Assembly (NCBI GenBank): GCA_004352715.1
Contig: SCFE01000098.1
Coordinates: forward strand, 107,812-171,811
Reading direction: 5' to 3'
Source of the DNA: Hofstenia miamia
Lineage: Eukaryota > Xenacoelomorpha > Acoela
DNA length: 64,000 nt
Shown: piece after piece, positions 21,784 through 34,345 of the stretch
How the letters are laid out: every line of letters begins with the position of its first letter
Position numbering within the stretch: position 1 is the first letter of the stretch
Notes under the pieces: model-generated
Told to the model about the DNA's origin: nothing
The model's database searches: none
What the model saw: the letters and a program-made list of their open reading frames with translations, nothing else
Translations under genes and position numbers: made by a program

Positions 21784-24700
21784 CTTGAACATAATTTCCT
21801 ACCCTTATTCTTGGCATATTTAATCAGCATTATGCGAAGTTCTCAGATAAAATAATTTGAAAAATGATTTTTTCAATTTAAATGTGTGTGCAATATGGAG
21901 GTAAAATTTTTGTAAATTTAATTGTTGCGTAACACTCAGTTTTTTGAAATTTCGGCCCAAGCCCGGTCTATTCCCACCTCTGTGTCAGACATCAACATGA
22001 ACTAAATAAAAATTGCGGAACCTACAGATCCAATAAAGTTAAGTAATAAAATATGTCAATTATACTTGAACCACAGTATAAAAATGTTTTATTGAAATTG
22101 TTTCTCCCAGAATTCATATTTCTAACAGAGGTTCAACTAAAACGAGTTTAAGCTAAAATCTGTCTATCAAGAAACAAGTGGTAAAGTTCATTAAATAATT
22201 AACGTAACTATTTTGTCCAAATTTATTTGTGGAAACATTAAGATTGCAAAACAAAAATTGACAAACGACAATGAATTGCGAAATTGATATCTTTAAAGTT
22301 TTTTAAGCAAAGTAAAATTTTAGCTGATTGCTGAAATTTTTGCCAAATTTTAACAGTTTGATTGTAGCTACATGCTTAATTAATTGTTCTCTTTCAATAA
22401 TTTTTTATTGTAGCGTTTATTTTATGGTTTATTTTTTATACTTTTAAAAATTATTTCGAAGTCGGCAAATTATCCTTAAATAAAATATGTACACATTTTG
22501 CTAGAAAAAAACGCCAATTTTGATATTTTTGTCAATTTAACAAAACTAAGAATTTGAAATATTATATTTGACTAAAATTCAAAGAAATTCTATTTTATAA
22601 AATACAAGAAATACGAGTAATTACGTGCATGCTCAACGTGCAAATTTATTATAACACACTTAAAGATTCACAACACTTATTGTGTAAAATGAATTAAACA
22701 AAATTTAAAACGTTCTAGCGATATATATTTACATAGTTTCCAAAATTTGAATATAAAATTGAATATTCAAAACGTAAATTTTTACATTTTTCTGATTTCC
22801 TACCAATTTTTACAATTCTTGAATGTAAACAACCGAACTAATCACTTGGTTTTGATTGTTGAGGTAAACATTCAATTTTAGAAGTCAGTTTTTGTATGTT
22901 ATTCGTTTATTATAAATGATTTGGATTTCTACCGTGGACACAATTAATGACATTGAATAACTCAGCGGTAGGCATCTAGCTTTCTTCTAGGACTATTAAG
23001 TAGTTTTGATTGGCTAAAGAGTTAATCTATTAGATTAAACTTAGAGATAGTAAGAGGGGTAGACAGATATGAGTGGACTTTTTTGGTTATAAGTAAGAAA
23101 CTTTGCAAAAGCGCCTCGAAATTAACATACAAATAAGATGCAGAAAGTATATAAGACAGAATTTTTTGTTAGATAAATAAAGTAAAAAATCTCTAAGAAT
23201 GAATGAAAGATGATAAACATTAAGTGTTAATATTTCAATCTAGCATAAAAAAAATATTCATATTCATGTAAAGACAGAGATAGACATAGGCCGGGATTGC
23301 ATCGAAAAATTGGAAAAGATGGGCATTAAATGGGCTAAATTGGCATAAATTTAAATGGGTCTGTGCGGATTTTGGCCTGGCTTAAAGTTTCCCGGCAATG
23401 AAATTTCGGCCAATATTCATCTTTTTGTAAGACATCAATGTCAATATATATTATTCACCAAAACACTAATTTTCCACAACAGTCATTTTGAATTTCGATC
23501 AAGAAATAAAGTTACTGTTCACCCTGAGTTGCCATTATACTCCGCAGTTTTCCAAAAATGAACTCGTTGCAGTTATTTACACGTCAAAATCGCGGCTAGC
23601 TATTATCGGTATTAGTAAAATGCTATTCATAAGAAAAATACATTTCTAAGGTATGTTTTCATAAACTTAAATTAAGTTGCTAATCAAGTATAACAAAATT
23701 ACTCTTCAACTCAACACACATTTTGGCGTTTGTTCCAAGAAAACTGAGTGCATCGTTTTTTGTATTGATATTAGGTCTTGGGCCCTGTAAACTTGAGCTT
23801 GGGTTAAGATTGGGCATGAAATTTGGCCCATTTTCAATTTGTGCTCTTAATAGAGCAGGTTACATGGACAACACTGCTATTTTAGAGCTCATTCACTTAA
23901 CATATTTATCAATGGCAGCTAGGGCTCGACGGTATACCGAGACCAAACCGAGAGAAAAAAAGAAATCCGAATTTTTGGTTTTCATCAGAAACACTCACCT
24001 ATAATGCTATTTCCAAAGAACGATGTAAACTCCAAAACGCTTGTTGAATTGAATCGTAATTTTATATTACATAATTTATTGTTATGAAAAACATAATTTA
24101 AAGGGGTATTTTTCTCTTGAATAACGTCTTATGATATCGATCGTAGTTAACTAAACAATCGAAGCCGAAGCCACGGATTGAGTTATAAATACCGATACCG
24201 AAATCGAACTCGTATATTGGAAACCGAAGAGAAATGTGAAAAAATTGATAAATTAGGCTTTGTCCGAATTGATTTTTAGTTTACTACTATCGACGTATGC
24301 AACTAGATATTGAATATTTTTGTTAAATGAGGAGTTGAGACAAAAAGTAGTGTATCTGTCCAAAGTCAATTTCGAGAAAATCGCGATTAATGTTAGTATG
24401 ATAATTTTTTTGGGGCATGCAAGTCAATTTGACTTTTATCTTAGAATGAAATATGGTCCTTAGACTTCAGCTCCTCAAATGTCTGGTAGCCTGAACTGAG
24501 TTTTTTGCTGCTCATAATATGCAAGTGTCTTCTGAACATTGGTAAATGGTTTCCTTAGTCAATGATTTTGGAATGTAATTGACAAATAACGCATCATGCC
24601 AATAGAATTGGCCCCAACACAGTTCCTTGAAGTACTCCTAAATTTGTAGTCTGAAAAAATTATTATCAATTTGTATTCTTTGTTTACGATTTCTTAAAAC

Positions 24701-24974
24701 AAATGACAATGAGCTTTGTTGCATTAATACTGAAACCTGTGGTCAAAATTTTTCTTTTAAGATATCGAAATTCATTGGATTCAATGCTTTACTTTGATCA
24801 AACATATAATTGAAACACATCTTGCGTGATACTTAATTTTTTTTCAATTTCTGTATCAAAATTATTCGCTCGCTGTAATCGTATGAATGAAATAAGATTG
24901 TGTTTAAATAATTTAAGTAAACTATTATTTTGTCTAAAACTAAACGTGATTATTTATTAAAGTTATAATTTTAG
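21784..24974. other. Non-coding with scattered hAT-type terminal fragments
   Basis: No gene seen apart from the exon that begins at 24975. Fragments resembling hAT ends occur at about 21950-21990 (reverse complement begins CAGAGGTGGGAATAG), 23350-23420 and 23760-23835 (words such as TTGGGCC, AAATTTCGGCC), and 23910-23945 (CAGCTAGGGCTCGACGGTAT). None could be paired into a full element with duplications. Confidence 0.4.
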
Positions 24975-25108
24975 GTTTGTGGCTGCCATCTGATGAGGTT
25001 ATCAATGCATTTGAAAGAGCTTATGCCACTCTTAAGGTCAAATTTGAAAATGAGCGATCAAATGAAGTCATTCGCCAAAGACGATTGATTGAAGAGCTGT
25101 TTTTATAA
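24975..25108 (+). CDS. Terminal coding exon of an unidentified gene
   Basis: A clean acceptor (ATAATTTTAG) is followed by 44 codons open to a TAA stop. The peptide is amphipathic and charged, starting LWLPSDEVINAFERAY and ending RRLIEELFL, with a much more protein-like composition than the surrounding AT-rich frames. It enters in phase needing one upstream base. No upstream exon could be identified in the preceding 2 kb. I do not recognise the family. Confidence 0.45.
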
Positions 25109-26016
25109 TATATAGTTTACTTAAGCTTTTTTTCTGAGATATGAATTTATTTTATCTTGTTCATTACCGAGATAATTTCAAATCCATCATCAACCCAAAA
25201 TGAAGTCAACCTAATTCAAACATTTTCCTAAACATAGAACTCTAAGAATCAAAATTGACATATTATTTCAACAGTAATTTGGCGTATCGCATATAAAAAG
25301 TTTGAGTTTAACGTACAATTTTACATACAATTCTTGAAGTGAAACCTTGTCGATTTAGTTGTTACTTTTTGTTTTGATTTAGAGATTGCTTAATTTTCAT
25401 GTTTTGTACTTGAGGTTATAAATAGATTGATTGATGTTGGGTTTTATACTTTGTTTTTCATGAACACTTAATTTTAGATATGATAATTTGCGAAAATGGT
25501 ACATTCATGCAAATTTTTCAAAAAATCGAAATTTGGAAAAGAATCAGTGTCCTACATTTAATTCATTTTATGCAACATTAAGTAACGGTTAGAAAATGAA
25601 AGCCGAAGATACAGTCACACTGATCAAAACTGGACTACCGCATTCATGTTGTGAGACTGGGCAGAGGCCCAACATTTTACGCATTAGACCCCGGATATGT
25701 TGCAAAACAAAGTCAGATTTATCAAACCTAACTGAAGTAAAATTACTTATTTATTGAAAGAAATCGAACTTTATGGGGCCAGTGCTTGGAAGAGTAGATA
25801 CACATAGTGATACATGACAAATAATCACTATGTTTTCAAAAACATGAAAAAAACTGGACGAAATAAAAACAGCAAGCTCAATATTAAGAACTAAGAATTG
25901 TTTGAAAACAATTTAATCAAAGTACATGCAAATTAAACACAAGAATTTTATACCACTTGTGTATCATTTATCACTGTTTATAACAAAAATGAACAAAATT
26001 AACATATCAGTTCACT
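25109..26016. other. Intergenic
   Basis: No gene or repeat recognised. Confidence 0.4.
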
Positions 26017-26115
26017 ATGTTGGCTGAGGATCAAAGTTATTCACAAAAAATTGATAATGAAAATACAAAGTTTGAGTTTGAATTTGATGAGTTGCCCAGT
26101 TGCTCAAATTCCCCT
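26017..26115 (+). CDS. Possible first coding exon of an unidentified gene
   Basis: ATG followed by 33 codons with an acidic composition (phrase FEFEFDELPSCSNSP), then a strong donor, CCCCT|GTAAGA, in phase 0. It may belong to the same gene as the exons near 26607 and 27717, but the phases of the candidates do not join without a missing exon. Confidence 0.3.
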
Positions 26116-26606
26116 GTAAGAAATAGAGATTTAAGGTTTCTCTGTATCTTTCCACTTGCTTTGCATCTGTCCGAAATATTCAGTGTAAATTGCCCGAGAA
26201 AGTTTATAATTCGATGCTTGGGTTGCAATAAAAAATTCTGTTAAAATCATCATTTAACCGGAGCAACATACTGTCCAGCTGCACTCTGAGCATGTCCGCC
26301 ATTTTACTGATACAAGTAAGATAAGATATGATATATATAAACCACACCTTACAAAAATAAATCAAATCTCCCAGGCTATGGATATATTATTATACTAATA
26401 TTTTAATAACGTGTTTTTTTCAAAGAAAAACTATCCTTGCAATAATGTGGTTTGCATAACACAACACACTACTAAACAATACAATTAAATACTTTTGCAA
26501 TAATTTATCCGGAAGTTAAAATGCAAACTATGCAGAAATTTGTAAGATCAAGGCCTGGAGAATTGAAATTCAAAAATCGAAAGAAATAGTAAAGTGCTCT
26601 TACAAG

Positions 26607-26740
26607 TAGTGAATTGGCTTAAACTTTGTTTAGGTATTCAAAATAACGAATATCACCAAATCCTCTCACATTTTTGTGCATGCTTCCATTCACTTCAAAA
26701 TAAAACGAAGGATTCACCACCATTTTTGTGTCATTCACAA
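26607..26740 (+). CDS. Possible internal exon, unidentified gene
   Basis: Acceptor TTACAAG, then a frame reading VNWLKLCLGIQNNEYHQIL with several cysteines, then donor CACAA|GTAAAG. The amino acid composition is protein-like. The start needs one base from an upstream exon and the end is in phase 0. Family not recognised. Confidence 0.3.
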
Positions 26741-27716
26741 GTAAAGAAATGCAATCGATTTTTAGAAATGCTGCAACTCAAAGAAAATATTTTATGCTAT
26801 TATAGGTTCAAATTCTGTATTTTAAATGCAAATAAAACAATTGATTTTGAAATATAGAAAAAGTGATATTTTATCATTAATGGCTTCATTTTATTTTAAT
26901 GTTGTTTTCATGATTATCAAAAACTTAAAATTTTTCTAAAAGCATGGAGACTTGTAAAAAAGACATTTCTTTGATTTGGATTCCAAAAAATATTGTCCTG
27001 TCCTGGAGTGAATTTTTTTTAGCCTCATTTTCGAGTATTTTATTGTAAATTATCACGTCGTGATTACAGTAGACCTTGGTAAAATGGAAATATTTGCTGT
27101 GAATATTAAAAGATTTGCAATTGTGTAAAATTGTGTATGATGTAACCTATTTTTATGGCATGGATAGGCCTATTCCCAATTGTTATTTTTTACTCTTACT
27201 CTGTAGACATATATTTTGAAGGAAAGACCGTCATTTCAAAATTTAGATTTTACCTAAATAATCGTGTTTATATTCCATAAAATAAGCAATCATCATTCAC
27301 TTGGAATTATTAAACATAAGCTTCCAAATTTCGTTATAAAATGAATTACTTTGGTTACTGAAATCATTTTGCCAAGTAAATGTCTTTAAATTTTACGTTA
27401 TTGTATATTAAAGGCAAAAATAATGATTTAGAATTTTTGCATTTAACTTGCTTGCACTTGTTTAATTTGTTTGAAAAGGTATATTGTAAACCGATCATTT
27501 GCAAAATTACATTTGATGAGAGAATTGTGTTTGTTGTGTAAATCTATGGATTCTTTTCACAATATATATGTATTTTGGGCGATCATTACTTTTTCTAGTG
27601 AACACATTCTGTCAATGAAACTACAAAAGCTTTTGCCTTGATGTGATCTATCGATGTATCCCTGAAAGTAATCAGCTTACTCATGACCTTTTCAATTACT
27701 CTTTTTAAAATACTAG

Positions 27717-27889
27717 ATACCTACATTGCCAATAAAAACCCTAACCTTAGTCTTGCTAAAACATTTGATTTTTGTGAAGAACCATGCAAAATTCAAGATA
27801 ACAATGAAAAATTGTTATCCAATGATTTGTTGAAATCAATTCCAGCTGTCACAGTGACATATTTTCATTACTATAAACCAAACTTCTGA
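27717..27889 (+). CDS. Probable terminal exon, unidentified gene
   Basis: Acceptor TACTAG, then 57 codons to a TGA. The peptide begins DTYIANKNPNLSLAKTF and ends SIPAVTVTYFHYYKPNF, with a reasonably complex composition. Upstream phase requires one base. A short open patch at about 27413-27477 between AG and AAG|GTATAT could be another exon. I cannot name the protein. Confidence 0.35.
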
Positions 27890-28272
27890 AATGTCATTTG
27901 CTGCTAAAAATATTAAATAGACAGAAATTGAATATTCGCACAAGCAATATCTGAAAATATATTTAAAAAACTAAAATATATTCTACATTTTTGAAATGTT
28001 GATTGTAGATAGGTCATATTTTTTGGAATACTAAAAATGTATAGGTCCTGTTTTCAATGCATTTAAGGTTATTTTTGAATGTGTTGAAGTCATACTATTG
28101 AAAGCCCTGGTAATTACAGTTGCTAATTTAATTTGACCAATAATGACATAGCCATCATGCTTACTGAATTTGCCATTATACGGACTTGAGCTAGCAACAA
28201 GAAAATTCTATTTTATTTATGTTTTTAGGCGAAGGTATATTTGGTTGTACAATGCACTCCCGTCACTGTGGC

Positions 28273-28273
<1 letters not shown>

Positions 28274-28305
<32 letters not shown>

Positions 28306-28660
28306 TTATATATACATATTATATTTATATATAAGATGTATACATCTATATAAACTACATATATATATAGGTATATATGTATATATTTATATATATTCAT
28401 GTATATATATAACATATTTATATATAAGATGTATAGATCTATATAAACTATATATATATAGGTATATATGTATATATTTATATATATACATGTATATATA
28501 TTATATTTATATATAAAAAGTATAGAACAATTACAGTATATATATACTGTATATAGATCTATAGATGTTATATATAAATATATATATATATATATAACAT
28601 ATTTATATATAAGATGTATAGATCTATATACAGTATATATATATATATATAAGTATGTTT
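28274..28660. repeat. AT-rich tandem satellite, period about 90 bp
   Basis: After a (TA)n tract, a unit containing TATTTATATATAAGATGTATA followed by a TCTATATAAACTA block recurs at about 28322, 28415, 28504 and 28599, giving periods of 93, 89 and about 95 bp. The units are themselves rich in TATATA palindromes. Confidence 0.7.
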
Positions 28661-29540
28661 ATTTAACTGCAAGCATTTTACGCAATTACGTTACAAAATA
28701 ATAGCTTCCGCATTGATAAGAATGGGAAAAATTTTGTCTTAAAATAAACGTAGGATTTTGAAATGATGTTCTTGTTTTTTATTATAGCTGAATTTTTTTT
28801 CCATTGCCATCAGCTAATGAAAAAAATTTTTAATATATTTACTACGACTACTTACACCAAAATCACTAAGGCAATGATACTATAATAGATTGTGAAAAGA
28901 AACCGTGTATAAAGGAAAAAAGCAACACTAGCTGAAATTGATATTAGAAATTCAATTTTGCTAATGACCGGTTTGCAAAATTTTAATGACAACAAATATA
29001 TTAAACTATATAAATAATACACAAATATTACTTAAATATAACCCAAAATTACCTAACCATGGGCATAATACACAACAAGCCAATATATGATTTAAATATT
29101 GCTTACTATTTACTATAATGATGATTAAATATAGAATTTGGACTGTTTAAACAATCTACACTAATATGAGCAAATATTACTTTGATAACTTTTAGATGCC
29201 ATGATCATTATCACATCTGAAACACACGCTATTGAGCGAATTTTTTTAAAATGCATTTCAAAAGCATTATATTTTCGAGACATACTACATATAAATTTAG
29301 CTATGTACAAATAAATACAGTGTACTTAAATTTTGTTTTATTTGTGTTGCCTCTCTACAAAAGAAATCTGGCTATATTATATTTTATTATTTTTATGTTA
29401 GCAGTGTAAATTTGTAAGTCAATCAGAAAATTGAATTGAAGATATTAATATTTGTATATACGCTATGTACGCTCATCATAAATAATCATTTTTACCTGTG
29501 TTGAAGAAGTGTTGGGTTACTGAAGAATTCAAAAGATTAA
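28661..29540. other. Non-coding
   Basis: AT-rich sequence without recognisable genes or repeats. Confidence 0.4.
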
Positions 29541-30163
29541 CTCAGTGGGCAAAGCCACTGTCCGGGTCCGGACCTTAACCCCTTGAAGTATGTCGCTAAG
29601 GCCGGTTTGATCCTGAGAAACCTCTGGTGAGCCCTGGCACGCAGACTGCTGATCTATGTTGAGTCTGATCAGCAGAGTGAAGCCGAAGGCTGAACTTCAC
29701 TTGAGAAATTGGCGCCTCTTCCGCTTTGGCTAACGAAGCCTACTAACGGTGGTAACTAAGAAAGCACCTGCTGGCTGCTATAAAGATCCGAAAATTATAT
29801 TGGAGTACGCGGGCGCATTCACTGAGTGCAAAGCATCTAGTGAATAAAGTCTCCAGTTAAAAGGCATGTTGGATCGTAACTACCTGTGGCACTGCAAAGC
29901 TGCCTCACAGGAAAGGCACATCAAGTCTGGTCTTGGCCTATCTCACAGGCCAGAAACAAAGAATCAACCTTGCATGACTGCCCCATGAGACGCACTCATG
30001 TACTGGCATCAGTAGCCGTTTTGCAAATAGTGTTTCCCCTGCTTCGCTGCCTGTCTACCTGAAAAACTGAAACAGAAAGGTTCATCGACCGTTACCGCCT
30101 CCATATGCACAAAGTACATATGGTGGCACCTTCTTCTACCCTGGTTTTAACGTCTGATGTAGG
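29541..30163. other. Isolated GC-rich, hairpin-rich block, possibly 5' end of a non-LTR retroelement
   Basis: For about 620 bp the composition jumps to roughly half GC, with a sharp left border. Small perfect hairpins are dense: GTGG/CCAC at 29545-29558, GTCCGG/CCGGAC at 29560-29573, CTGCTGATC/GATCAGCAG at about 29648-29677, GTGAAG/CTTCAC at about 29678-29702, and GGCC/GGCC near 29935. No long ORF starts before the gap. The block runs straight into 1000 Ns that end in (TA)n. A truncated non-LTR retrotransposon with a structured 5' UTR fits, but no reverse transcriptase is visible to confirm it. Confidence 0.35.
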
Positions 30164-31163
30164 NNNNNNNNNNNNNNNNNNNNNNNNNNNNNNNNNNNNN
30201 NNNNNNNNNNNNNNNNNNNNNNNNNNNNNNNNNNNNNNNNNNNNNNNNNNNNNNNNNNNNNNNNNNNNNNNNNNNNNNNNNNNNNNNNNNNNNNNNNNNN
30301 NNNNNNNNNNNNNNNNNNNNNNNNNNNNNNNNNNNNNNNNNNNNNNNNNNNNNNNNNNNNNNNNNNNNNNNNNNNNNNNNNNNNNNNNNNNNNNNNNNNN
30401 NNNNNNNNNNNNNNNNNNNNNNNNNNNNNNNNNNNNNNNNNNNNNNNNNNNNNNNNNNNNNNNNNNNNNNNNNNNNNNNNNNNNNNNNNNNNNNNNNNNN
30501 NNNNNNNNNNNNNNNNNNNNNNNNNNNNNNNNNNNNNNNNNNNNNNNNNNNNNNNNNNNNNNNNNNNNNNNNNNNNNNNNNNNNNNNNNNNNNNNNNNNN
30601 NNNNNNNNNNNNNNNNNNNNNNNNNNNNNNNNNNNNNNNNNNNNNNNNNNNNNNNNNNNNNNNNNNNNNNNNNNNNNNNNNNNNNNNNNNNNNNNNNNNN
30701 NNNNNNNNNNNNNNNNNNNNNNNNNNNNNNNNNNNNNNNNNNNNNNNNNNNNNNNNNNNNNNNNNNNNNNNNNNNNNNNNNNNNNNNNNNNNNNNNNNNN
30801 NNNNNNNNNNNNNNNNNNNNNNNNNNNNNNNNNNNNNNNNNNNNNNNNNNNNNNNNNNNNNNNNNNNNNNNNNNNNNNNNNNNNNNNNNNNNNNNNNNNN
30901 NNNNNNNNNNNNNNNNNNNNNNNNNNNNNNNNNNNNNNNNNNNNNNNNNNNNNNNNNNNNNNNNNNNNNNNNNNNNNNNNNNNNNNNNNNNNNNNNNNNN
31001 NNNNNNNNNNNNNNNNNNNNNNNNNNNNNNNNNNNNNNNNNNNNNNNNNNNNNNNNNNNNNNNNNNNNNNNNNNNNNNNNNNNNNNNNNNNNNNNNNNNN
31101 NNNNNNNNNNNNNNNNNNNNNNNNNNNNNNNNNNNNNNNNNNNNNNNNNNNNNNNNNNNNNNN
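30164..31163. other. Assembly gap, exactly 1000 N
   Basis: A round length suggests a gap of unknown size. The right edge is (TA)n; the left edge is the GC-rich block. Confidence 0.99.
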
Positions 31164-32320
31164 TATATATATATATATATATCACAAGTATAAAACTAAT
31201 CAAATATGACTAACTTCTTTCTAACCTAACATATTTCCCGTGGTTGTAGTATTGTAGATCATTTCTTGATTAAAATAATTAGAAAACAATGAACAAATCC
31301 ATTACTGCTACAAACTGCAAATATATATCTTCCTCGGTCTCTACAGATTTAACGGTGATTCAAGATACTACAATATCATATAGACAATTACAAAACTGTT
31401 TAAATAACATTCTCGTCACTCACTAAATAGACGCATGTGTGTTATAACATTTTTGTTTGATGCTAGGCAAATATTGAAGCTTATACAATTGAAAAAATTG
31501 AAAATTATGTTAAGCAAATCTGTAAGAAATGGGGTATTTTCACAATATTCAACAGAAATTTTGTAATCTAGATAGTACAAGTGTATTTTCTTAGCAAAAA
31601 GTAAAAATTAATGAAATGTATAGCTTTCCTGATAAAAAAAGGTTGGTGTTAGCTTTGGGTTGCCTTACTCTTATTCAAGTGTGATTGCTAAAAACTAAGG
31701 TCACTTTAACTTAGTGGTGCCTTTGAGGGGATAATTATTTATTTAGCAATACGAACTTGATTTACCTGTTGCAAGCTTATTGTTTTGATTCTTGAAAGTC
31801 CTATATATAACCAATATTCAATTTTTACAAAAAAACATGAAACAAAATTACTTCACTTTTGGCAAAAATACAAATTTTGCAACCTAAAAGTTGCAGCTCT
31901 GACGAGGGCCTCACCTATGTGGGATTCTCAGTTAGGTATTTCTGATTAAGTTTTCGAATTTAGCGTAGAAATAATAGGTAACAATAAGATATAACCCTAA
32001 ATTTCCAAAATAGAAGAAAATTGAAAAAATAATATTAACGAAGTATGTTAAGTTTTAAGTGATCTTCCTTCTTCGTAGTTACCAATTAACCTTTGCAAAA
32101 GAAGTGAACTTAAGAACTACCTTCATGTAACTGCGCTGTGATGGTTGGAACAAAACTATTCATGTGAGTTGATCACGTTTTGGTTAATGTCTTTACATGG
32201 TGATTATGATTACAAATCAACTAATTTTGATGCATTTGGCGTGAAAAGAGGAGACATTTTTGTATTCAAATCGCTCGTATAGTACATAAGGATTCATATT
32301 TACATTAATAAGTTTGAACT
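31164..32320. other. Non-coding
   Basis: A (TA)n tract at the left edge (31164-31182), then AT-rich sequence with no gene seen. Confidence 0.4.
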
Positions 32321-32352
32321 ATGGATATATATATATATATATATATATATAT

Positions 32353-32514
32353 NNNNNNNNNNNNNNNNNNNNNNNNNNNNNNNNNNNNNNNNNNNNNNNN
32401 NNNNNNNNNNNNNNNNNNNNNNNNNNNNNNNNNNNNNNNNNNNNNNNNNNNNNNNNNNNNNNNNNNNNNNNNNNNNNNNNNNNNNNNNNNNNNNNNNNNN
32501 NNNNNNNNNNNNNN
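32353..32514. other. Assembly gap, 162 N, inside (TA)n
   Basis: Both edges are pure (TA)n (32325-32352 and 32515-32534), so the missing sequence is probably more of the same repeat. Confidence 0.99.
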
Positions 32515-32710
32515 ATATATATATATATATATATCAAGGAGTACTTAACAATAAGGACATGAACACAGCTATTTAACAAAAATCGTTGAAGGCCCAGAAT
32601 ATAAAATAAAATCATTCGAAATAATCTATTAATATACAAAATATACTTGCACAAACAATCACGGGCATTGTAATCTTTCTATTTAGTATTATTGTGGTTT
32701 CGTACTTGCC

Positions 32711-33310
32711 CAGAGCCGGATTAACATCATGGAGGGCCCCGAGGCAATCCATTTGTGGGGGCCCTGACAACATAATGTTATAAGGCTGAAAACATGTCGG
32801 ATACTTTTGATTAATACTTCAAAATATCAAGAAGGAAGAAATTTCCTTTTTCGTGCGTTCCACTGTTTTTTTAAATCTAATTTTCTGCAAACATCCCTGC
32901 TCAATGTTCATGATGGATAAAGCATATAAACGTTGCTGATTCATGGATTTCCTCATGTTGTTTTTGATCAGTTCTCATCCACATAGTGGTAGCATTAGAA
33001 ATAACCTAAGAAACAGCAATGGTTGCGAGGGTAGAAAGTGCCATGGGTGTTGAAATTAAATATTGGGGAAACTTGTTATTAAACGAACCTTCAATGGTTG
33101 GCAAAAAGTCACTTTTACAGAAAATTCATTCTTACAATTCTGATCTAAATCAGCAGGGTAGAGTCTCAATAATCTATGAATATTAGCAACATTTGTAAAT
33201 TATTCCGGGTTAGAAAAATCAATGACCACCTTGAAGTCTGCAACAATCTTATAAGATGCAATTCGCCTCCGTATTTCTTTATACAGCTTGTCTTGTATCA
33301 CATTTTATGT
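32711..33310 (-). pseudogene. hAT transposon relic: terminal repeat plus C-terminal transposase remains
   Basis: CAGAGCCGGATTAAC at 32711 is a classic hAT terminal inverted repeat, followed by GGGGGCC-rich subterminal sequence. On the minus strand, about 33190 down to 32830, broken frames read like the hAT dimerisation region. They include a RLLRLYPADLD-like stretch, a FPN segment, and a helix ending in RLYALSIMNIEQG, the equivalent of the family's RL..L.ml.IE motif. Stops and frameshifts make it non-functional. The other end and target duplication were not found. It may have been cut by the P-like island that starts at 34165. Confidence 0.6.
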
Positions 33311-34164
33311 TTCAATCCGAAATTTGTCGCTACCTGTTAGAACAACATCGCTGCTGCCATTATCATCAGAAAATCTTTTTGTACTGTGTACTCTAATTTA
33401 TGCACAATTGCCTAATTAATTGCTGAGTGCTTAAAAACTAAGAAAAATCGCATCATCTATATTCATATTTATGTTATTTCGAAAACATTATTTTGAAATA
33501 TAATTAAAATTCGAAAATGTAATTTAAATTTCGAATGTGCAAAATTATTACCACTATTGTTAATTTTATATATATATACAAAGGCATTTTGAGCTAATTA
33601 ATGTTTATAAGGTTTTGGTTGCGATTGTTCTTAATAATGTGATGGAATATCAATACTAACAGATATAAGTTGGTAATTGAAATTTCTTTACTGATATTGG
33701 CTAAAGCATATTCCTTATAGGTGTATGTAATGCTATGATTTCTGCGCAAACAATTTTGCCTGTTGTTATTAAAGCTATGTACTAAAATGAATGCATGTTT
33801 GGGAGAGCTTGCTTTAACTGAAATAGGTTAAGCATTAATATTTTATTTTTTAAAGAAATTTTATAGTCTAGCAATGCTTTTATCAAATAGTAAAATCTTG
33901 GCAAGATTTTACTAAATCTTGGTAAATTTTGCAATGGAGTTGTAAGAATTTGCCAAGATCTTACCAAATTCTTATAAAATTTCTTAATTTCCATTGATTA
34001 GGGGAGCACAATCATAGAGAATATAATTACTGGAGTATAATTTATCACAAGCACAGAATTAACAATGCTATTTTTGTTTCCGCGTTGATTCGATAATTCA
34101 AGTGATTTTTAACTTTTTCGAGAATCATTCATTTAGCGTTTTTTAAGTTTGGGGGCCTGTACTT
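33311..34164. other. Non-coding, possibly remainder of the hAT relic
   Basis: No gene seen. A tandem-like AATCTTGG/CCAAGAT patch lies at about 33895-33965. GGGGGCCTG just before 34165 resembles the subterminal sequence of the hAT relic. Confidence 0.35.
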
Positions 34165-34179
34165 CCCAATAAACAATAA

Positions 34180-34345
34180 ACGTTTAGAAGACGTCTTATA
34201 ACACGTTTTACAATGGTTTAGAAGACGTTTAGAAATGGCATCTATGTTAGGTGTAGAAGACGTCTAGAAAACGTTTAGAAGGCTAGAAGACATTTAGAAG
34301 ACTTTTAGAAGACGTTTATAAGACAATAAGGAAATGTTTAGAAGT
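34180..34345 (+). repeat. 11-bp subterminal array, left end
   Basis: Degenerate tandem copies of AGAAGACGTTT and variants such as AGAAGACGTCT, following the 34165 terminal repeat. Confidence 0.8.

Noticed and set aside
28241-28701. Tyrosine/isoleucine-rich ORFs
   Set aside because: Translation of TATATA satellite DNA.
29541-29620. HDV-like self-cleaving ribozyme suggested by a CGCTAAGGCCGG string in a structured GC-rich block
   Set aside because: I could not find the required P1 and P2 pairings: no complement of the presumed 5' strand lies between the stems.
29640-29710. Hammerhead ribozyme suggested by CTGATCAG and GAAG/GAAA words
   Set aside because: The conserved CUGANGA core is absent; the hairpin is a simple inverted repeat.
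30105-31203. Long ORFs spanning N blocks (also near 32.3, 35.0, 35.7, 43.4, 44.8 and 61.4 kb)
   Set aside because: They consist of gap characters and translated (TA)n; not coding.
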